This document shows, one piece after another, positions 1-9,144 of a stretch of DNA of 64,000 nt (positions are counted from its first letter, which is position 1; each line of letters begins with the position of its first letter). The stretch is from Lampropedia hyalina DSM 16112 (GTDB lineage: Bacteria > Pseudomonadota > Gammaproteobacteria > Burkholderiales > Burkholderiaceae_C), in assembly GCF_900129055.1 (NCBI RefSeq), contig NZ_FQUZ01000005.1, positions 62,001-126,000 of the forward strand, in the 5' to 3' direction. Position numbers and translations under genes: made by a program. The notes below the pieces were generated by a model that searched no databases, had not been told where the DNA came from, and saw only the letters and a program-made list of their open reading frames with translations.

Positions 1-430
1 CGATGCCGCCGCCGCCGTGGTGCTGGCCGAGCGCAAGGCCGCCGAGGCCCGTGGCCTCAAGCCCCTGGCACGCCTGGTGGCCTACGCCCACGCCGGCGTG
101 GATCCACAGTACATGGGCATCGGCCCTGTGCCCGCTTCCAAGCTGGCCCTGCAAAAAGCCGGTCTGAGCATCAACGACATCGACGTGATCGAAGCCAACG
201 AAGCCTTTGCCGCCCAGGCCTGCGCCGTCAGCCGCGATCTGGGCCTCGACCCGGCCAAGCTGAATCCGAACGGTTCCGGCATTTCGCTGGGCCACCCCAT
301 TGGTGCCACCGGCGCACTGATTACCGTCAAGGCCATTCACGAGCTGCACCGCATCCAGGGTCGTTACGCACTGGTGACCATGTGTATCGGCGGCGGCCAG
401 GGCATTGCCGCCATCTTTGAACGCCTGTAA
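1..430 (+). CDS. Acetyl-CoA acetyltransferase (thiolase), C-terminal part, cut by the window edge
   Basis: Only the last ~142 residues are present; the reading frame is already open at base 2. Thiolases condense or cleave acetoacetyl-CoA in the cytoplasm. Three signature blocks of the C-terminal half are visible: NEAFAAQ, the GHPIGATGA block with the catalytic histidine, and the terminal CIGGGQG block with the second catalytic cysteine, followed by the usual short tail ending in FERL. The nucleophilic cysteine of the N-terminal half lies outside the window. It could serve PHB synthesis (PhaA) or fatty-acid and ketone metabolism (AtoB-like); the fragment cannot tell these apart. A strong hairpin terminator follows about 40 bp downstream. 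Confidence 0.93.
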   Translation, partial: DAAAAVVLAERKAAEARGLKPLARLVAYAHAGVDPQYMGIGPVPASKLALQKAGLSINDIDVIEANEAFAAQACAVSRDLGLDPAKLNPNGSGISLGHPIGATGALITVKAIHELHRIQGRYALVTMCIGGGQGIAAIFERL

Positions 431-469
431 GCCTGTAATGGCTTGAACGCCTGAGAAGGTGCAAAGGCC

Positions 470-506
470 AAGGGCTGCATTCCCGACAGGGAATGCAGCC
501 CTTTTC
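470..506. terminator. Bidirectional rho-independent terminator between thiolase and cls
   Basis: A perfect 15-bp stem (470-484 with 489-503) with a 4-base loop is followed by a short T-run on the plus strand. The left arm starts with AA, but no long T-run is seen on the minus strand. It sits between the convergent thiolase and cardiolipin synthase genes and probably ends both transcripts. Confidence 0.8.
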
Positions 507-519
507 AATTCCACACCAC

Positions 520-1974
520 TCACAGCATGGGCGATGCCAGTCGGGCAGCGGCTTCCAGCAACCGTTGCCCGAATGGGAGCAGACGCTGCTGGGGCACGGG
601 GCGGCACAATTGCTTCTCGCGTTCAAACTGCTGCGCCAGCACCTCGGCAAAGCCGGTGTCATACACCCCCACGGCCACTTCATAATTCAGACGGAAACTG
701 CGAATGTCGAAATTGGCCGTACCGATGTAGCCAAAACGCTCATCCACCACCATCGTTTTGGCATGCAGCATCCGCGCCTCGAACTCCCAGATCTGCACGC
801 CGGCTCCGCGCAGTTCATCGAAATAGGAGCGCGCCGCCAGCGTGACCAGCCGGGAGTCGGACTGCCGGGGCACCATGATCTGCACATCCACGCCACGCAG
901 GGCGGCATTCGTCAGAGCCATCATGGCAGCTTCGGTGGGCACGAAATACGGCGTGGTGAGCAGCACCCGCTTGCGGGCGGCGTGAATGGCCTCGACCAGA
1001 ATGCGGTGAATCGGCTCATCCGGGTTGTTGGGGCCGGAAGCGAACAGTTGCACATCGTAGCGACCCACATCCGCCACCTTCAGGTATTGCCGCCACTCGG
1101 GCAGGCAGTCGCCGATCTTCATGTCGCGGGCATAGCACCAGTCTTCCAGAAACACGAACTGCAACCAGAACACCAGGTTGCCCTGCACGCGCAGATGCAG
1201 GTCGTGATAGGCATCGGAGCGCACGCGCCGATCCTGCTTGTCGGAAATATTCACCCCACCGGTGAAGGCCGTGGTGCCGTCACAGACCACGATTTTGCGG
1301 TGGGTGCGGTAGTTGATGACGGGCCGCCAGCGGCGGCCCAGCCGGGAGTCGTGGAACAGGGCCACCTCCCCCCCCGCATCCAGCAACGGTTGCAGGAACT
1401 TGCGGCGAACCTTCTTCGACCCCAGCGCGTCCAGCAGCAGGCGCACCTGTACGCCTTCGCGGGCCTTCTGCACCAACAGATCGCGCAGGCGGGTGCCGGT
1501 GCGGTCGGGATGGTAGATGTAATACTCCAGATGGACATGGTGCTGTGCAGCGGCAATCGCCGCCATGATGGCATCGAAGGTTTCGGCACCCCCTACCAGC
1601 AGATCCACATGGTGCGCCGTGCTGGGGAAAATGCCGGTGGTGCCCAGCCCGAGACGGGCAATCTGCAACAGGTCGGCCGGGGCATGGCTGGTACGGTTTT
1701 TCAGGGTCTGAAGCTCGTCGCTGACATAGGGCATCACGCCGTTGCGCAAACGCCGGAACACCTGCTTGCGCAGACGCTGCGGCCCCAGGAAATAAAAGAT
1801 CAGAAATCCCACATAGGGCAGCAGCCCCAGCACCAGAATCCAGCTGATGGTCGCCACCGGTGCGCGTTTTTGCAGAATCACCCAGCCGATCAGGGCAACC
1901 ACATACATGAACCAGGCCGTCAGCAAAATGCCCCACAGCAGTGGCGAAGGTTGCAGGTTCGCGAAGATTTCCAT
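520..1974 (-). CDS. cls: Cardiolipin synthase, two-HKD phospholipase D type
   Basis: 484 aa, the normal length for bacterial ClsA-type enzymes, which join two phosphatidylglycerols to cardiolipin at the inner membrane. Two N-terminal membrane segments (about residues 10-30 and 40-62) precede a soluble part with two PLD motifs: HRKIVVCD in the first half and HAKTMVVD in the second, each giving the HxKx4D triad and followed by the GG or N residues of the family. The ATG at 1974 precedes the hydrophobic segment directly; no clear Shine-Dalgarno is visible. The gene converges on the thiolase and follows the SDR gene with a 47-bp gap, so the two minus-strand genes may be co-transcribed. Confidence 0.93.
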   Translation of the reverse strand: MEIFANLQPSPLLWGILLTAWFMYVVALIGWVILQKRAPVATISWILVLGLLPYVGFLIFYFLGPQRLRKQVFRRLRNGVMPYVSDELQTLKNRTSHAPADLLQIARLGLGTTGIFPSTAHHVDLLVGGAETFDAIMAAIAAAQHHVHLEYYIYHPDRTGTRLRDLLVQKAREGVQVRLLLDALGSKKVRRKFLQPLLDAGGEVALFHDSRLGRRWRPVINYRTHRKIVVCDGTTAFTGGVNISDKQDRRVRSDAYHDLHLRVQGNLVFWLQFVFLEDWCYARDMKIGDCLPEWRQYLKVADVGRYDVQLFASGPNNPDEPIHRILVEAIHAARKRVLLTTPYFVPTEAAMMALTNAALRGVDVQIMVPRQSDSRLVTLAARSYFDELRGAGVQIWEFEARMLHAKTMVVDERFGYIGTANFDIRSFRLNYEVAVGVYDTGFAEVLAQQFEREKQLCRPVPQQRLLPFGQRLLEAAARLASPML

Positions 1975-2021
1975 GCGGATTTTTGTGTCAGGAGTGAACG
2001 GCAGTTTTTCCAGGCCGATTC

Positions 2022-3005
2022 TCAGGCCACAGCATCACCGCCACAAGACAGCAGCCCATCTGCCACCGTCGGGTAGCGAAAACGCAACTTCAGCTCCTGC
2101 TGCACACGCCGGTTCACCAAGCGGCGCGATTCCGTCCAGAAACCCAGCATGGCAGGTGACAGCACCTTTTTGGCCTGCTCCAGGCTCAGGCTCGGCGGTG
2201 GCGGCAGGCCGTACAGCGCGGCCGCCCAGGTGAAGTACGCGCCCATTTTCAGCTGGGTATCGTCGTTCAGATTGAAGACCCGTCCCGGTCTGGCACGCCA
2301 CAGGGCCAGCCAGCAGGCACGCGCCAGATCATCGGCATGGATGTGGTTGGTGTACACATCGTCTGCCTCGCACAGAATCGGTGTGCCGCGCAGCAGGCGT
2401 TCCTTGGGCGTGCCCTGTGGGCGGTCGGCGGCATAAATGCCGGGCGCGCGCAGAACCGACACACGCACCCCCTGATGGCGCAGTCCCCGCACCACCCGCT
2501 CGGCCGCCACGCGCCGCCGGGCACGCAGGGTCTGGGGCCGGGGCATGCGCCGCTCATCCACCCACTGCCCCTGGCAGTCGCCATACACGCCACTGGTCGA
2601 TACATAGGCCAGCGCACGCGGCAAACGCCCTCGCCGCAAGGCACGCACCAAGGCCAGCGTGCGCGCATCCCCCCCATCGGCGGCCGTGGCCAGAGGAGGA
2701 GCCAGATGCACACAATGCGTCGCCAGCCCAACCAGCCGCCGCAGCGATGCGGGCCGATCCAGATCACCCCGCAAGGGCACGACACCAACCTCGCGCAAGG
2801 ACTGGGCCTGGGCCTCGTTGCGAATCAGTGCATAGAACTGCACGGCAGGGCGTGTGCGCCGTGCCGTATCGCCCACCTTGCCCGGCGCAGCGGCCACGCG
2901 CTGGCGCAGCAGCCGCGTGCCGACATCCCCACAGCCGATGACCAGCACCCGTTGCCGACGAAAACGCGCGGGTAATGCCACAAAACGGGCGGTGAAAGGG
3001 GGCAC
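2022..3005 (-). CDS. NAD(P)-binding SDR-family epimerase or dehydratase-like protein
   Basis: About 327 aa with an N-terminal Rossmann signature VLVIGCGDVGTRLL, a VSTSGVYG segment typical of extended SDRs, and a C-terminal substrate-domain-like tail. The catalytic YxxxK pattern is not evident, so activity is uncertain; family members of this kind are annotated only as NAD-dependent epimerases. I place the start at a GTG (3005) because AAGGG lies 7 nt upstream. The open frame continues to 3134 but would then overlap the divergent reductase gene starting at 3111. The 105-bp gap to that gene must hold both promoters. Confidence 0.8.
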   Translation of the reverse strand: MPPFTARFVALPARFRRQRVLVIGCGDVGTRLLRQRVAAAPGKVGDTARRTRPAVQFYALIRNEAQAQSLREVGVVPLRGDLDRPASLRRLVGLATHCVHLAPPLATAADGGDARTLALVRALRRGRLPRALAYVSTSGVYGDCQGQWVDERRMPRPQTLRARRRVAAERVVRGLRHQGVRVSVLRAPGIYAADRPQGTPKERLLRGTPILCEADDVYTNHIHADDLARACWLALWRARPGRVFNLNDDTQLKMGAYFTWAAALYGLPPPPSLSLEQAKKVLSPAMLGFWTESRRLVNRRVQQELKLRFRYPTVADGLLSCGGDAVA

Positions 3006-3110
3006 AATGAAACCCTTGTTCGTTTGATTGGAATACTTCGCCCACGCTTCAGGAACACCGCCGGATGGCAGGCACTGCCCCTGCGGGAAGCCCCGGCACA
3101 ATAACACACC

Positions 3111-4169
3111 ATGCCCACGACCGTTTCCTCCCACTCTGTCAGCGTCTTACCCAGCCACCGCACTTTCACCACCCACGCCAACGAAACCATTCTGGCAGCG
3201 GCCATCCGCCAGAACATCACCCTGCCCTACGGCTGCAAGGATGGAGCCTGTGGTTCGTGCAAATGCAAAATGCTGCAAGGCACGGTGTCCATGCAGTCGC
3301 ATTCATCCCACGCGCTCAGTGATGCGGAAAAAGCCCAGAACTACATCCTCACCTGCCGAGCCACCCCGCAGTCGGACATCGCCATCGAATCGCGCCAGGT
3401 CACGCACCAGGATGCCTTTCCAATCCGCAAGATGCCTGTGCGCGTCACCACACTGGAGCCACTCTCGCACGATGTCATGCGTGTGCAACTGCAACTGCCC
3501 GCACAGCAGAGCAACTTCCGCTACCACGCCGGGCAGTACCTCGAATTCGTGCTCAAGGACGGCTCACGCCGCGCCTACTCGATGGCCACCGCGCCCCATG
3601 CCGTCCAGGAAATGCCCACGCCCGGACTGGAACTGCACATCCGCCACCTGCCCGGCGGACTGTTCACCGACCATGTATTCCAGGACATGAAGCCGCGCGA
3701 CATCCTGCGCATCGAAGGCCCGTTCGGCAGCTTCTACCTGCGCGAGGATTCGGAACGCCCCATCGTGCTGCTGGCATCGGGAACCGGCTTCGCCCCCATC
3801 AAGGCCATGCTGGAACACATGCAGCATCGCTGCATCCAGCGGCCCGTCTCGCTGTACTGGGGTAGCCGCCGCCCTGCCGACCTGTACCTGCACGACTGGG
3901 TGCTGGAGCAAGCCGAGGCCATGCCGCAGTTGCGCTATATTCCCGTCATCTCCGATGCCCAGCCCGAAGATGCCTGGCAAGGGCGCACCGGTTACGTCCA
4001 CCAGGCCGTGCTGCAAGACACCCCCAGCCTTGCCGGACACGAAGTCTATGCCTGCGGCGCACCCACCATGGTAGAGGCAGCCCGGCAAGGCTACTGCCAG
4101 CATGGGCAACTCTGCCCGGATGACTTTCACGCCGACGCATTCACCAGCGCGGCCGACAAGGCGGCATAA
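3111..4169 (+). CDS. 2Fe-2S ferredoxin / FAD / NAD(P)H oxidoreductase, CDP-6-deoxy-delta-3,4-glucoseen reductase type
   Basis: 352 aa in three domains. The N-terminal plant-type 2Fe-2S ferredoxin carries cysteines at 42, 47 and 50 (CKDGACGSC) and a fourth at 82. A ferredoxin-reductase FAD domain follows with RRAYSMA near the middle, then an NAD-binding domain with LLASGTGFAP and a terminal CGAPTMVEAA. This layout matches the CDP-6-deoxy-glucoseen reductase group (AscD-like) and the reductase subunits of phenol/methane monooxygenases. No sugar-deoxygenation or oxygenase genes are nearby, so the electron acceptor is unknown. It is a stand-alone gene, divergent from the SDR gene. Confidence 0.85.
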   Translation: MPTTVSSHSVSVLPSHRTFTTHANETILAAAIRQNITLPYGCKDGACGSCKCKMLQGTVSMQSHSSHALSDAEKAQNYILTCRATPQSDIAIESRQVTHQDAFPIRKMPVRVTTLEPLSHDVMRVQLQLPAQQSNFRYHAGQYLEFVLKDGSRRAYSMATAPHAVQEMPTPGLELHIRHLPGGLFTDHVFQDMKPRDILRIEGPFGSFYLREDSERPIVLLASGTGFAPIKAMLEHMQHRCIQRPVSLYWGSRRPADLYLHDWVLEQAEAMPQLRYIPVISDAQPEDAWQGRTGYVHQAVLQDTPSLAGHEVYACGAPTMVEAARQGYCQHGQLCPDDFHADAFTSAADKAA

Positions 4170-4432
4170 TCCCCTTGCTGCCTCGCCACGGCAGCCGCAC
4201 GTTGCCTCTGGACAACAGAGCAGAAACTGTTTTCAATCGTAACCATACCGTCATCCTGTTTCCAGGCCTTGACACTTGTCAGCATTTTTCTTTGCTGCTA
4301 TCGTGCCGTCACGCAATAATGCGCAAGGAAAGGTCTGCCGGGTCGGGTGAATCGCCTCTTGTGAGGAGAAGTGATTGCCGCACACACGACCCGTCCCCTG
4401 CCCTCGCCACACAATAAATTCAATTGCAAACA

Positions 4433-7400
4433 ATGTCATACATGCACCGTTGGAAACACTCAGCCCTGGCGGCTGCCATTCTGGTATCGACCGCCCTGCC
4501 TCTGACCGGAGCGTCGGCCCTGACCCTTGGACAGCTTCGCGTTCAGTCCGCCTTGGGTGAGCCACTGCGTGCCCAGATTGCCATCACCAGCCTGTCAGCC
4601 AACGAAGCCGAGTCGCTGCGGGCCAATGCCGCATCGCCAGACGCATTCAACCGGCACGGTGTCGGCTATTCACCCCTCATGGCGCAGTTGCAAATCAATC
4701 TGCAACGGCGTGCGGATGGCACGGCCTTTCTGCAACTGAGCACCCGTGCTCCCGTCAATGAGCCGTTCCTGGACCTTGTGCTCAATGCAGCCTGGAACGG
4801 TGGGGAGATCGTGCGCAGCTATACCGTGCTGCTGGACCCGGCTCCCACCGCTGCGGCCGATACCCCCCGCACCATCGATCGCCCAGTCATCCCAAGCCCG
4901 AATGTGCCCGCCGTGGCCGCAGACACTGGTGTCCCTGCTCCTGCGGCCACCACCGAGACCACGGCCTCCAGCCCATCACCGGCTCCTGTACCCGCTGAAG
5001 CCGCACCGGTTGAGGCAACACCTGCCACTGCCAGCGCGCCCCACAGCAACGACACTTACGCGCGTGCCTACGCCTGGCTGCAATCGCAAAGTGCCGAAGA
5101 AAACCCCCGATCTGCTGCCCCTGCCGTGACCGGCATCACCCGCGCCAGCGACGCCAGTGGTGCAACCCCAGCGGCTTCTGCCACCACCGGCACCCCTGCG
5201 ACCGCCCCATCTCCCACTGCCTCCAGCACCCGTGCCAGCAGCCAGGCAGCAGGCTACACGGCCGGGGCCACCATCACGACCCGCCGAGGCGACAATGCCA
5301 GCCGCATTGCCCGCCGCCATCTGCCTGCCAACGTCTCGCTGGACCAAATGCTGGTGGCACTGCAACGCACCAACCCCGAGGCATTCATCCAGGGCAACAT
5401 CAACCTGTTGCGGGCCGGCGTGGCCCTGGCGATGCCAGAACTGGCAACCATCCAGTCCGTCTCTGCCCAGGAAGCCCGCAGCATCGTGGCCGCCCAAACC
5501 CAGGACTTCCGCCGCTACCAGGCCAAGGTCGCACAGGCAGCTCCACGCATCAGTGCAGACAGCAGCGGCCAGCGCACCCTCAGTGGCGTGGTCACGCGCG
5601 TCACCGATGGCGCAGTCAGTGGCAGGCCCGAGCTGGTGGTGGGTTCGCCCTCCTCCGATGATGTGCGCCGTGCAGAAGAAGAACGCCTGGCACAGCAGCG
5701 ACAGCAGCAGGAAAACACCGAGCGCGAACAGGCGTTGCAGGCCAATATTCGCCGCCTGGAAGAGTTGCAGAAACAGGCCGCGGACATCTCCCAGAAACCC
5801 GCCAGCGACCCAGCGGATGCCAGCGACAGTGGTGGGGCCGCCGCTGCCACAGGATCGCCCTCGAGCAGCGACAGCACGGGTGCGGGCATTGAGGTAACAC
5901 CGCCTGTACCATTGCCTTCCACCGCAAGTGAGCCCCAGCCGGACACTGCCACCACACCAGATGCACCAGCACCCGATGGCAGTGCAAGCGAAGGCACGAC
6001 TGCCCCTGCTGCTGCCACGCAAACCCCCGGTACCCCCACGCCAGACACGCCCAGCAGCAATACCGAGCCTGCCCCAGCTCCAGTGCCGCCTGCGGCGCAG
6101 CCCGTGGCCAGTGCCGCAGGTGTTCAGGACAATCCCTCTCTGCTCTGGGGAGCCGCGGCCATTGTCCTGCTGCTGGCAGGATATGGTGCCTATCGCTGGC
6201 GCAAAAACCGGGTGCAATCTGAAGAAGACCAAGACCCAGACGAAGATGCACCCGCTCCCAACAACAACCTGCGCCGCACCTTCTTCGGGGACGACACCAC
6301 CGAGCAAGACGACCAGGAAAAAGCTGGCGAGAACACAGCACCTGGAGAGGCCTCCTCCGCCGGCTATTCGACTGGCGTGTCGTCCATGTCCTACTCCCCC
6401 AGCCAGATCGATGCCAGCGGTGAGGGCGACCCCGTCCTCGAAGCCGATGTGCTGCTGGCCTACGGGCGCGACCAGCAGGCCGAGGAAGTGCTCAAGGAGG
6501 CTCTCCAGAACAACCCGGAGCGCACCGCCATCCATGTGCGCCTGGCCGAAATCCACGCCACCCGCCAGGATCGTCAGGCATTTGCTGCCACCGCCAGAAC
6601 CCTGCAAACACTCACGCAGGCACAGGGCAGCGACTGGCTGAAAGTGGCAGAGCTGGGACGCAACCTCGACCCGAGCAACCCGCTCTATCAGGCTGGAGCA
6701 CCGCTCCAGAGCCCGGATCACAGCAGCCAGGCCCCATCCCCGATACCCCCGGTTCTCACTGCAACGGCCTCGGTGGAGGCGGCTGCAGGCACGGAATCCG
6801 GGCTGGACTTCGACCTTCAGGCATCCTCGCCTGCCAGCCCACAGGCCCATGCCCGCCAGGAAATGGCCGACCTGGATGCCGGACTGGACTTCCAGACCGA
6901 TGCCGAGGTGGAGAAGGCCGCGCTGGCACCCACAGTCGGCACCGCATCGGCGGCTGCGGGGAGCCAGAGCGATAGCCGTTTCCATGGTCTGGATCTCGAC
7001 CTGGATTTGAGCCTTGGTGATGTGGCCACGCCCACCACGAAGCCTGCCGAAGACCCCCTGCCCAAGGCTGCCACGGAAAAAACCCTGGATCTGCCGGAAC
7101 TGTCCTTCTCGGATTCCACTGCTCCAGACCTGCAACCCGGTAAAGAGCGCGACGACGATCCATTGACCAGCACACTGGAATTCGACCTGGCGGCCTTGTC
7201 CCTTGACCTTGACACCCCGAGCAGTGACAAGCCACAGAGTCCTACCCCAGCCCAGGAAAACGCTCCATCCACCCCATCGGAATTCGACCTGGATATGGGA
7301 CTGGAGTTGGACGAGGCCAGCAGCAGCCCAGCCACCGACGACCCGCTCAGCACCAAGCTGGCCTTGGCGCGGGAATTCCACGCACTGGGTGATGACGAAG

Positions 7401-7489
7401 GTGCGCGCGCTCTGGCCCAGGAAGTGCTGGACGATGCCAGTGGCAGCCTGAAGCAACAGGCGCAAGCACTGCTGAAAGAATTGGGCTGA
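4433..7489 (+). CDS. fimV: FimV/TspA-family peptidoglycan-associated motility and pilus-assembly protein
   Basis: About 1018 aa. Residues 1-30 form a signal peptide ending at GASA. The conserved FimV N-terminal domain begins with LTLGQLRVQSALGEPLRA and contains the LysM-like stretch near GATITTRRGDNASRIA. A coiled-coil rich in Q/E (around LAQQRQQQ) and a long Pro/Ala/Ser/Thr linker lead to one membrane segment (about residues 565-585, WGAAAIVLLLAGYGAYRWRKNR). The cytoplasmic C-terminal part is acidic and ends in the FimV C-terminal motif DDEGARALAQEVL. In relatives FimV organises polar type IV pili and motility. Of the closely spaced ATGs at 4433 and 4442 I chose the first; neither has a clear Shine-Dalgarno. 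The 260 bp upstream contain a TTGACA at 4269 but no convincing -10 partner. Confidence 0.9.
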   Translation: MSYMHRWKHSALAAAILVSTALPLTGASALTLGQLRVQSALGEPLRAQIAITSLSANEAESLRANAASPDAFNRHGVGYSPLMAQLQINLQRRADGTAFLQLSTRAPVNEPFLDLVLNAAWNGGEIVRSYTVLLDPAPTAAADTPRTIDRPVIPSPNVPAVAADTGVPAPAATTETTASSPSPAPVPAEAAPVEATPATASAPHSNDTYARAYAWLQSQSAEENPRSAAPAVTGITRASDASGATPAASATTGTPATAPSPTASSTRASSQAAGYTAGATITTRRGDNASRIARRHLPANVSLDQMLVALQRTNPEAFIQGNINLLRAGVALAMPELATIQSVSAQEARSIVAAQTQDFRRYQAKVAQAAPRISADSSGQRTLSGVVTRVTDGAVSGRPELVVGSPSSDDVRRAEEERLAQQRQQQENTEREQALQANIRRLEELQKQAADISQKPASDPADASDSGGAAAATGSPSSSDSTGAGIEVTPPVPLPSTASEPQPDTATTPDAPAPDGSASEGTTAPAAATQTPGTPTPDTPSSNTEPAPAPVPPAAQPVASAAGVQDNPSLLWGAAAIVLLLAGYGAYRWRKNRVQSEEDQDPDEDAPAPNNNLRRTFFGDDTTEQDDQEKAGENTAPGEASSAGYSTGVSSMSYSPSQIDASGEGDPVLEADVLLAYGRDQQAEEVLKEALQNNPERTAIHVRLAEIHATRQDRQAFAATARTLQTLTQAQGSDWLKVAELGRNLDPSNPLYQAGAPLQSPDHSSQAPSPIPPVLTATASVEAAAGTESGLDFDLQASSPASPQAHARQEMADLDAGLDFQTDAEVEKAALAPTVGTASAAAGSQSDSRFHGLDLDLDLSLGDVATPTTKPAEDPLPKAATEKTLDLPELSFSDSTAPDLQPGKERDDDPLTSTLEFDLAALSLDLDTPSSDKPQSPTPAQENAPSTPSEFDLDMGLELDEASSSPATDDPLSTKLALAREFHALGDDEGARALAQEVLDDASGSLKQQAQALLKELG

Positions 7490-7591
7490 CCTGGGGACGG
7501 TACATCCATCCCATACGCCCTCACTTCCCCCCGCCAACGCCGAACACTGCTTCGGCGTTGGCGTTTGGAGCCACCACACCTTAGCCACCAC

Positions 7592-8437
7592 ATGCGCATT
7601 GCCCTGGGAATCAGCTACAACGGCCAGTCCTACCACGGCTGGCAAAGTCAGCCGAACGGCCACACCGTGCAGGATCATCTGCAAAAAGCCCTGACGCAGA
7701 TTGCCGGGCATCCCGTCACCGTGCTGTGCGCAGGCCGCACCGATGCGGGGGTTCACGCGCTGCAACAGGTGGTGCATTTCGACACGCCCGTGGTACGCCC
7801 GCACATGTCCTGGGTGCGTGGTGTGAATGCACTGCTGCCCGGTGATATTGCCGTGCAGTGGGCACGCGAAGTCCCCACCCGCTTCCATGCCCGCAACTGC
7901 GCCACCAGCCGACGCTACGCCTATGTGCTGCTGCAATCGCCCGTGCGCCCCAGCCTGGAACAGGGGCGTGTGGGCTGGACTTTCCTGCCACTGGAGCAGC
8001 AGGCCATGCAGCAGGCTACCGCGTATCTGCTGGGCGAGCACGACTTCAGCTCCTTTCGCGCATCGGGCTGCCAGTCCATCACGCCTGTCAAGACCATTGC
8101 CGACATCCGCATCCAGCGCACCCTGCTGCAACACGGCCACCCGCCTTCCATACAGGAACACCGGGGCGTGCCCAGTTGCTACTGGCGGTTCGAGTTTCAG
8201 GCCAACGCCTTTCTGCACCACATGATCCGCAACATTATGGGCTGCCTGCTCGCCGTGGGACAGGGCCGCCAGCCTCCGCAATGGATGCAGCAGGTGCTGC
8301 TGGCACGCTCGCGCACCGTGGCCGCGCCCACCTTCGCCCCCGATGGCCTGTATTTTCTCGGCCCCCAGTACGATGCCATCTGGAACCTGCCCGATGCCAA
8401 CGCCCTGTTCGACTACCTGCCCGGCAACCCCTTATGA
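7592..8437 (+). CDS. truA: tRNA pseudouridine(38-40) synthase
   Basis: 281 aa. It isomerises uridines 38-40 in the tRNA anticodon arm. The catalytic aspartate is D51 in CAGRTDAGVHA, and family blocks YHGWQSQ, RYAYVL, HDFSSFRASGC and HHMIRNIMG are all present in order. The start is the ATG before RIALGISYNG, the normal TruA N terminus, rather than an upstream in-frame codon. Its stop overlaps the trpF start in an ATGA, so the two are probably translationally coupled. The fimV-truA-trpF order is common in Burkholderiales. Confidence 0.96.
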   Translation: MRIALGISYNGQSYHGWQSQPNGHTVQDHLQKALTQIAGHPVTVLCAGRTDAGVHALQQVVHFDTPVVRPHMSWVRGVNALLPGDIAVQWAREVPTRFHARNCATSRRYAYVLLQSPVRPSLEQGRVGWTFLPLEQQAMQQATAYLLGEHDFSSFRASGCQSITPVKTIADIRIQRTLLQHGHPPSIQEHRGVPSCYWRFEFQANAFLHHMIRNIMGCLLAVGQGRQPPQWMQQVLLARSRTVAAPTFAPDGLYFLGPQYDAIWNLPDANALFDYLPGNPL

Positions 8438-9144
8438 CTTCCATCTCTGCGCCCTTTCGCACCCGCGTCAAGTTCTGCGGCCTCACCCGCGAACAGGACG
8501 TGCAGACGGCCATCCATGCCGGAGCCGATGCCATCGGCTTCGTGCTCTATCCGCCCAGTCCGCGCCACGTCAGCCTGGCGCGGGCCGCCGAACTGGCACG
8601 GCTGCTGCCCGCCTTCATCACCCCGGTGCTGCTGTTCGTCAATGCCAGCGAAACGCAAGTGGCACAAGCCATGCAGGCCATTCCTCAGGCACTGCTGCAA
8701 TTCCACGGCGACGAAAGCCCGCAGCAATGCCATGCCCTGAGCCAGCAGGGCCGCTACCGCTATCTGCGCGCGGCACGCATTCCACTGGATGGCCCCGCAC
8801 CGGGGTTTGATCTCGTAGAATATGCCCATTCGTTTTCAGAGGCTCAGGCCATCCTGCTCGATGCCCACGTCACGGGCTACGGCGGTGGCGGACACACATT
8901 CAATTGGTCACTCCTTCCAACAAGCGTCACCTCTCACCTCGTCTTGAGTGGTGGACTCACACCTGCAAACGTGGGCGATGGCATCGTCCAGGTGCGTTCG
9001 CGCGGCCTCTCGCTGGCCGTTGATGTGAGTTCCGGCATCGAACTGGACGGCCCGGACGGCAAGCCCGTCAAAGGCGTCAAGAGTGCCGAAAAAATGATGC
9101 AATTCATGGCTGCCGTGCGTGCAGCCGATGTTTCTGGAAGTTAA
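8434..9144 (+). CDS. trpF: Phosphoribosylanthranilate isomerase
   Basis: 236 aa, (beta/alpha)8 enzyme of tryptophan synthesis that converts PRA to CdRP. The catalytic cysteine is in VKFCGLTRE (C15) and the catalytic aspartate in LLDAHV, followed by the phosphate-binding GYGGGGHTFNW and LSGGLTPANV. It overlaps truA by 4 bp and touches trpB (the TAA is immediately followed by ATG), forming the tight trpF-trpB-trpA unit. Confidence 0.96.
   Translation: MTSISAPFRTRVKFCGLTREQDVQTAIHAGADAIGFVLYPPSPRHVSLARAAELARLLPAFITPVLLFVNASETQVAQAMQAIPQALLQFHGDESPQQCHALSQQGRYRYLRAARIPLDGPAPGFDLVEYAHSFSEAQAILLDAHVTGYGGGGHTFNWSLLPTSVTSHLVLSGGLTPANVGDGIVQVRSRGLSLAVDVSSGIELDGPDGKPVKGVKSAEKMMQFMAAVRAADVSGS

Noticed and set aside
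4976-8281. Very long open frame on the minus strand across fimV and truA
   Set aside because: It runs antisense to two clear genes, its translation is low-complexity Gly/Arg/Cys-rich without domains, and long antisense frames are expected in GC-rich DNA.
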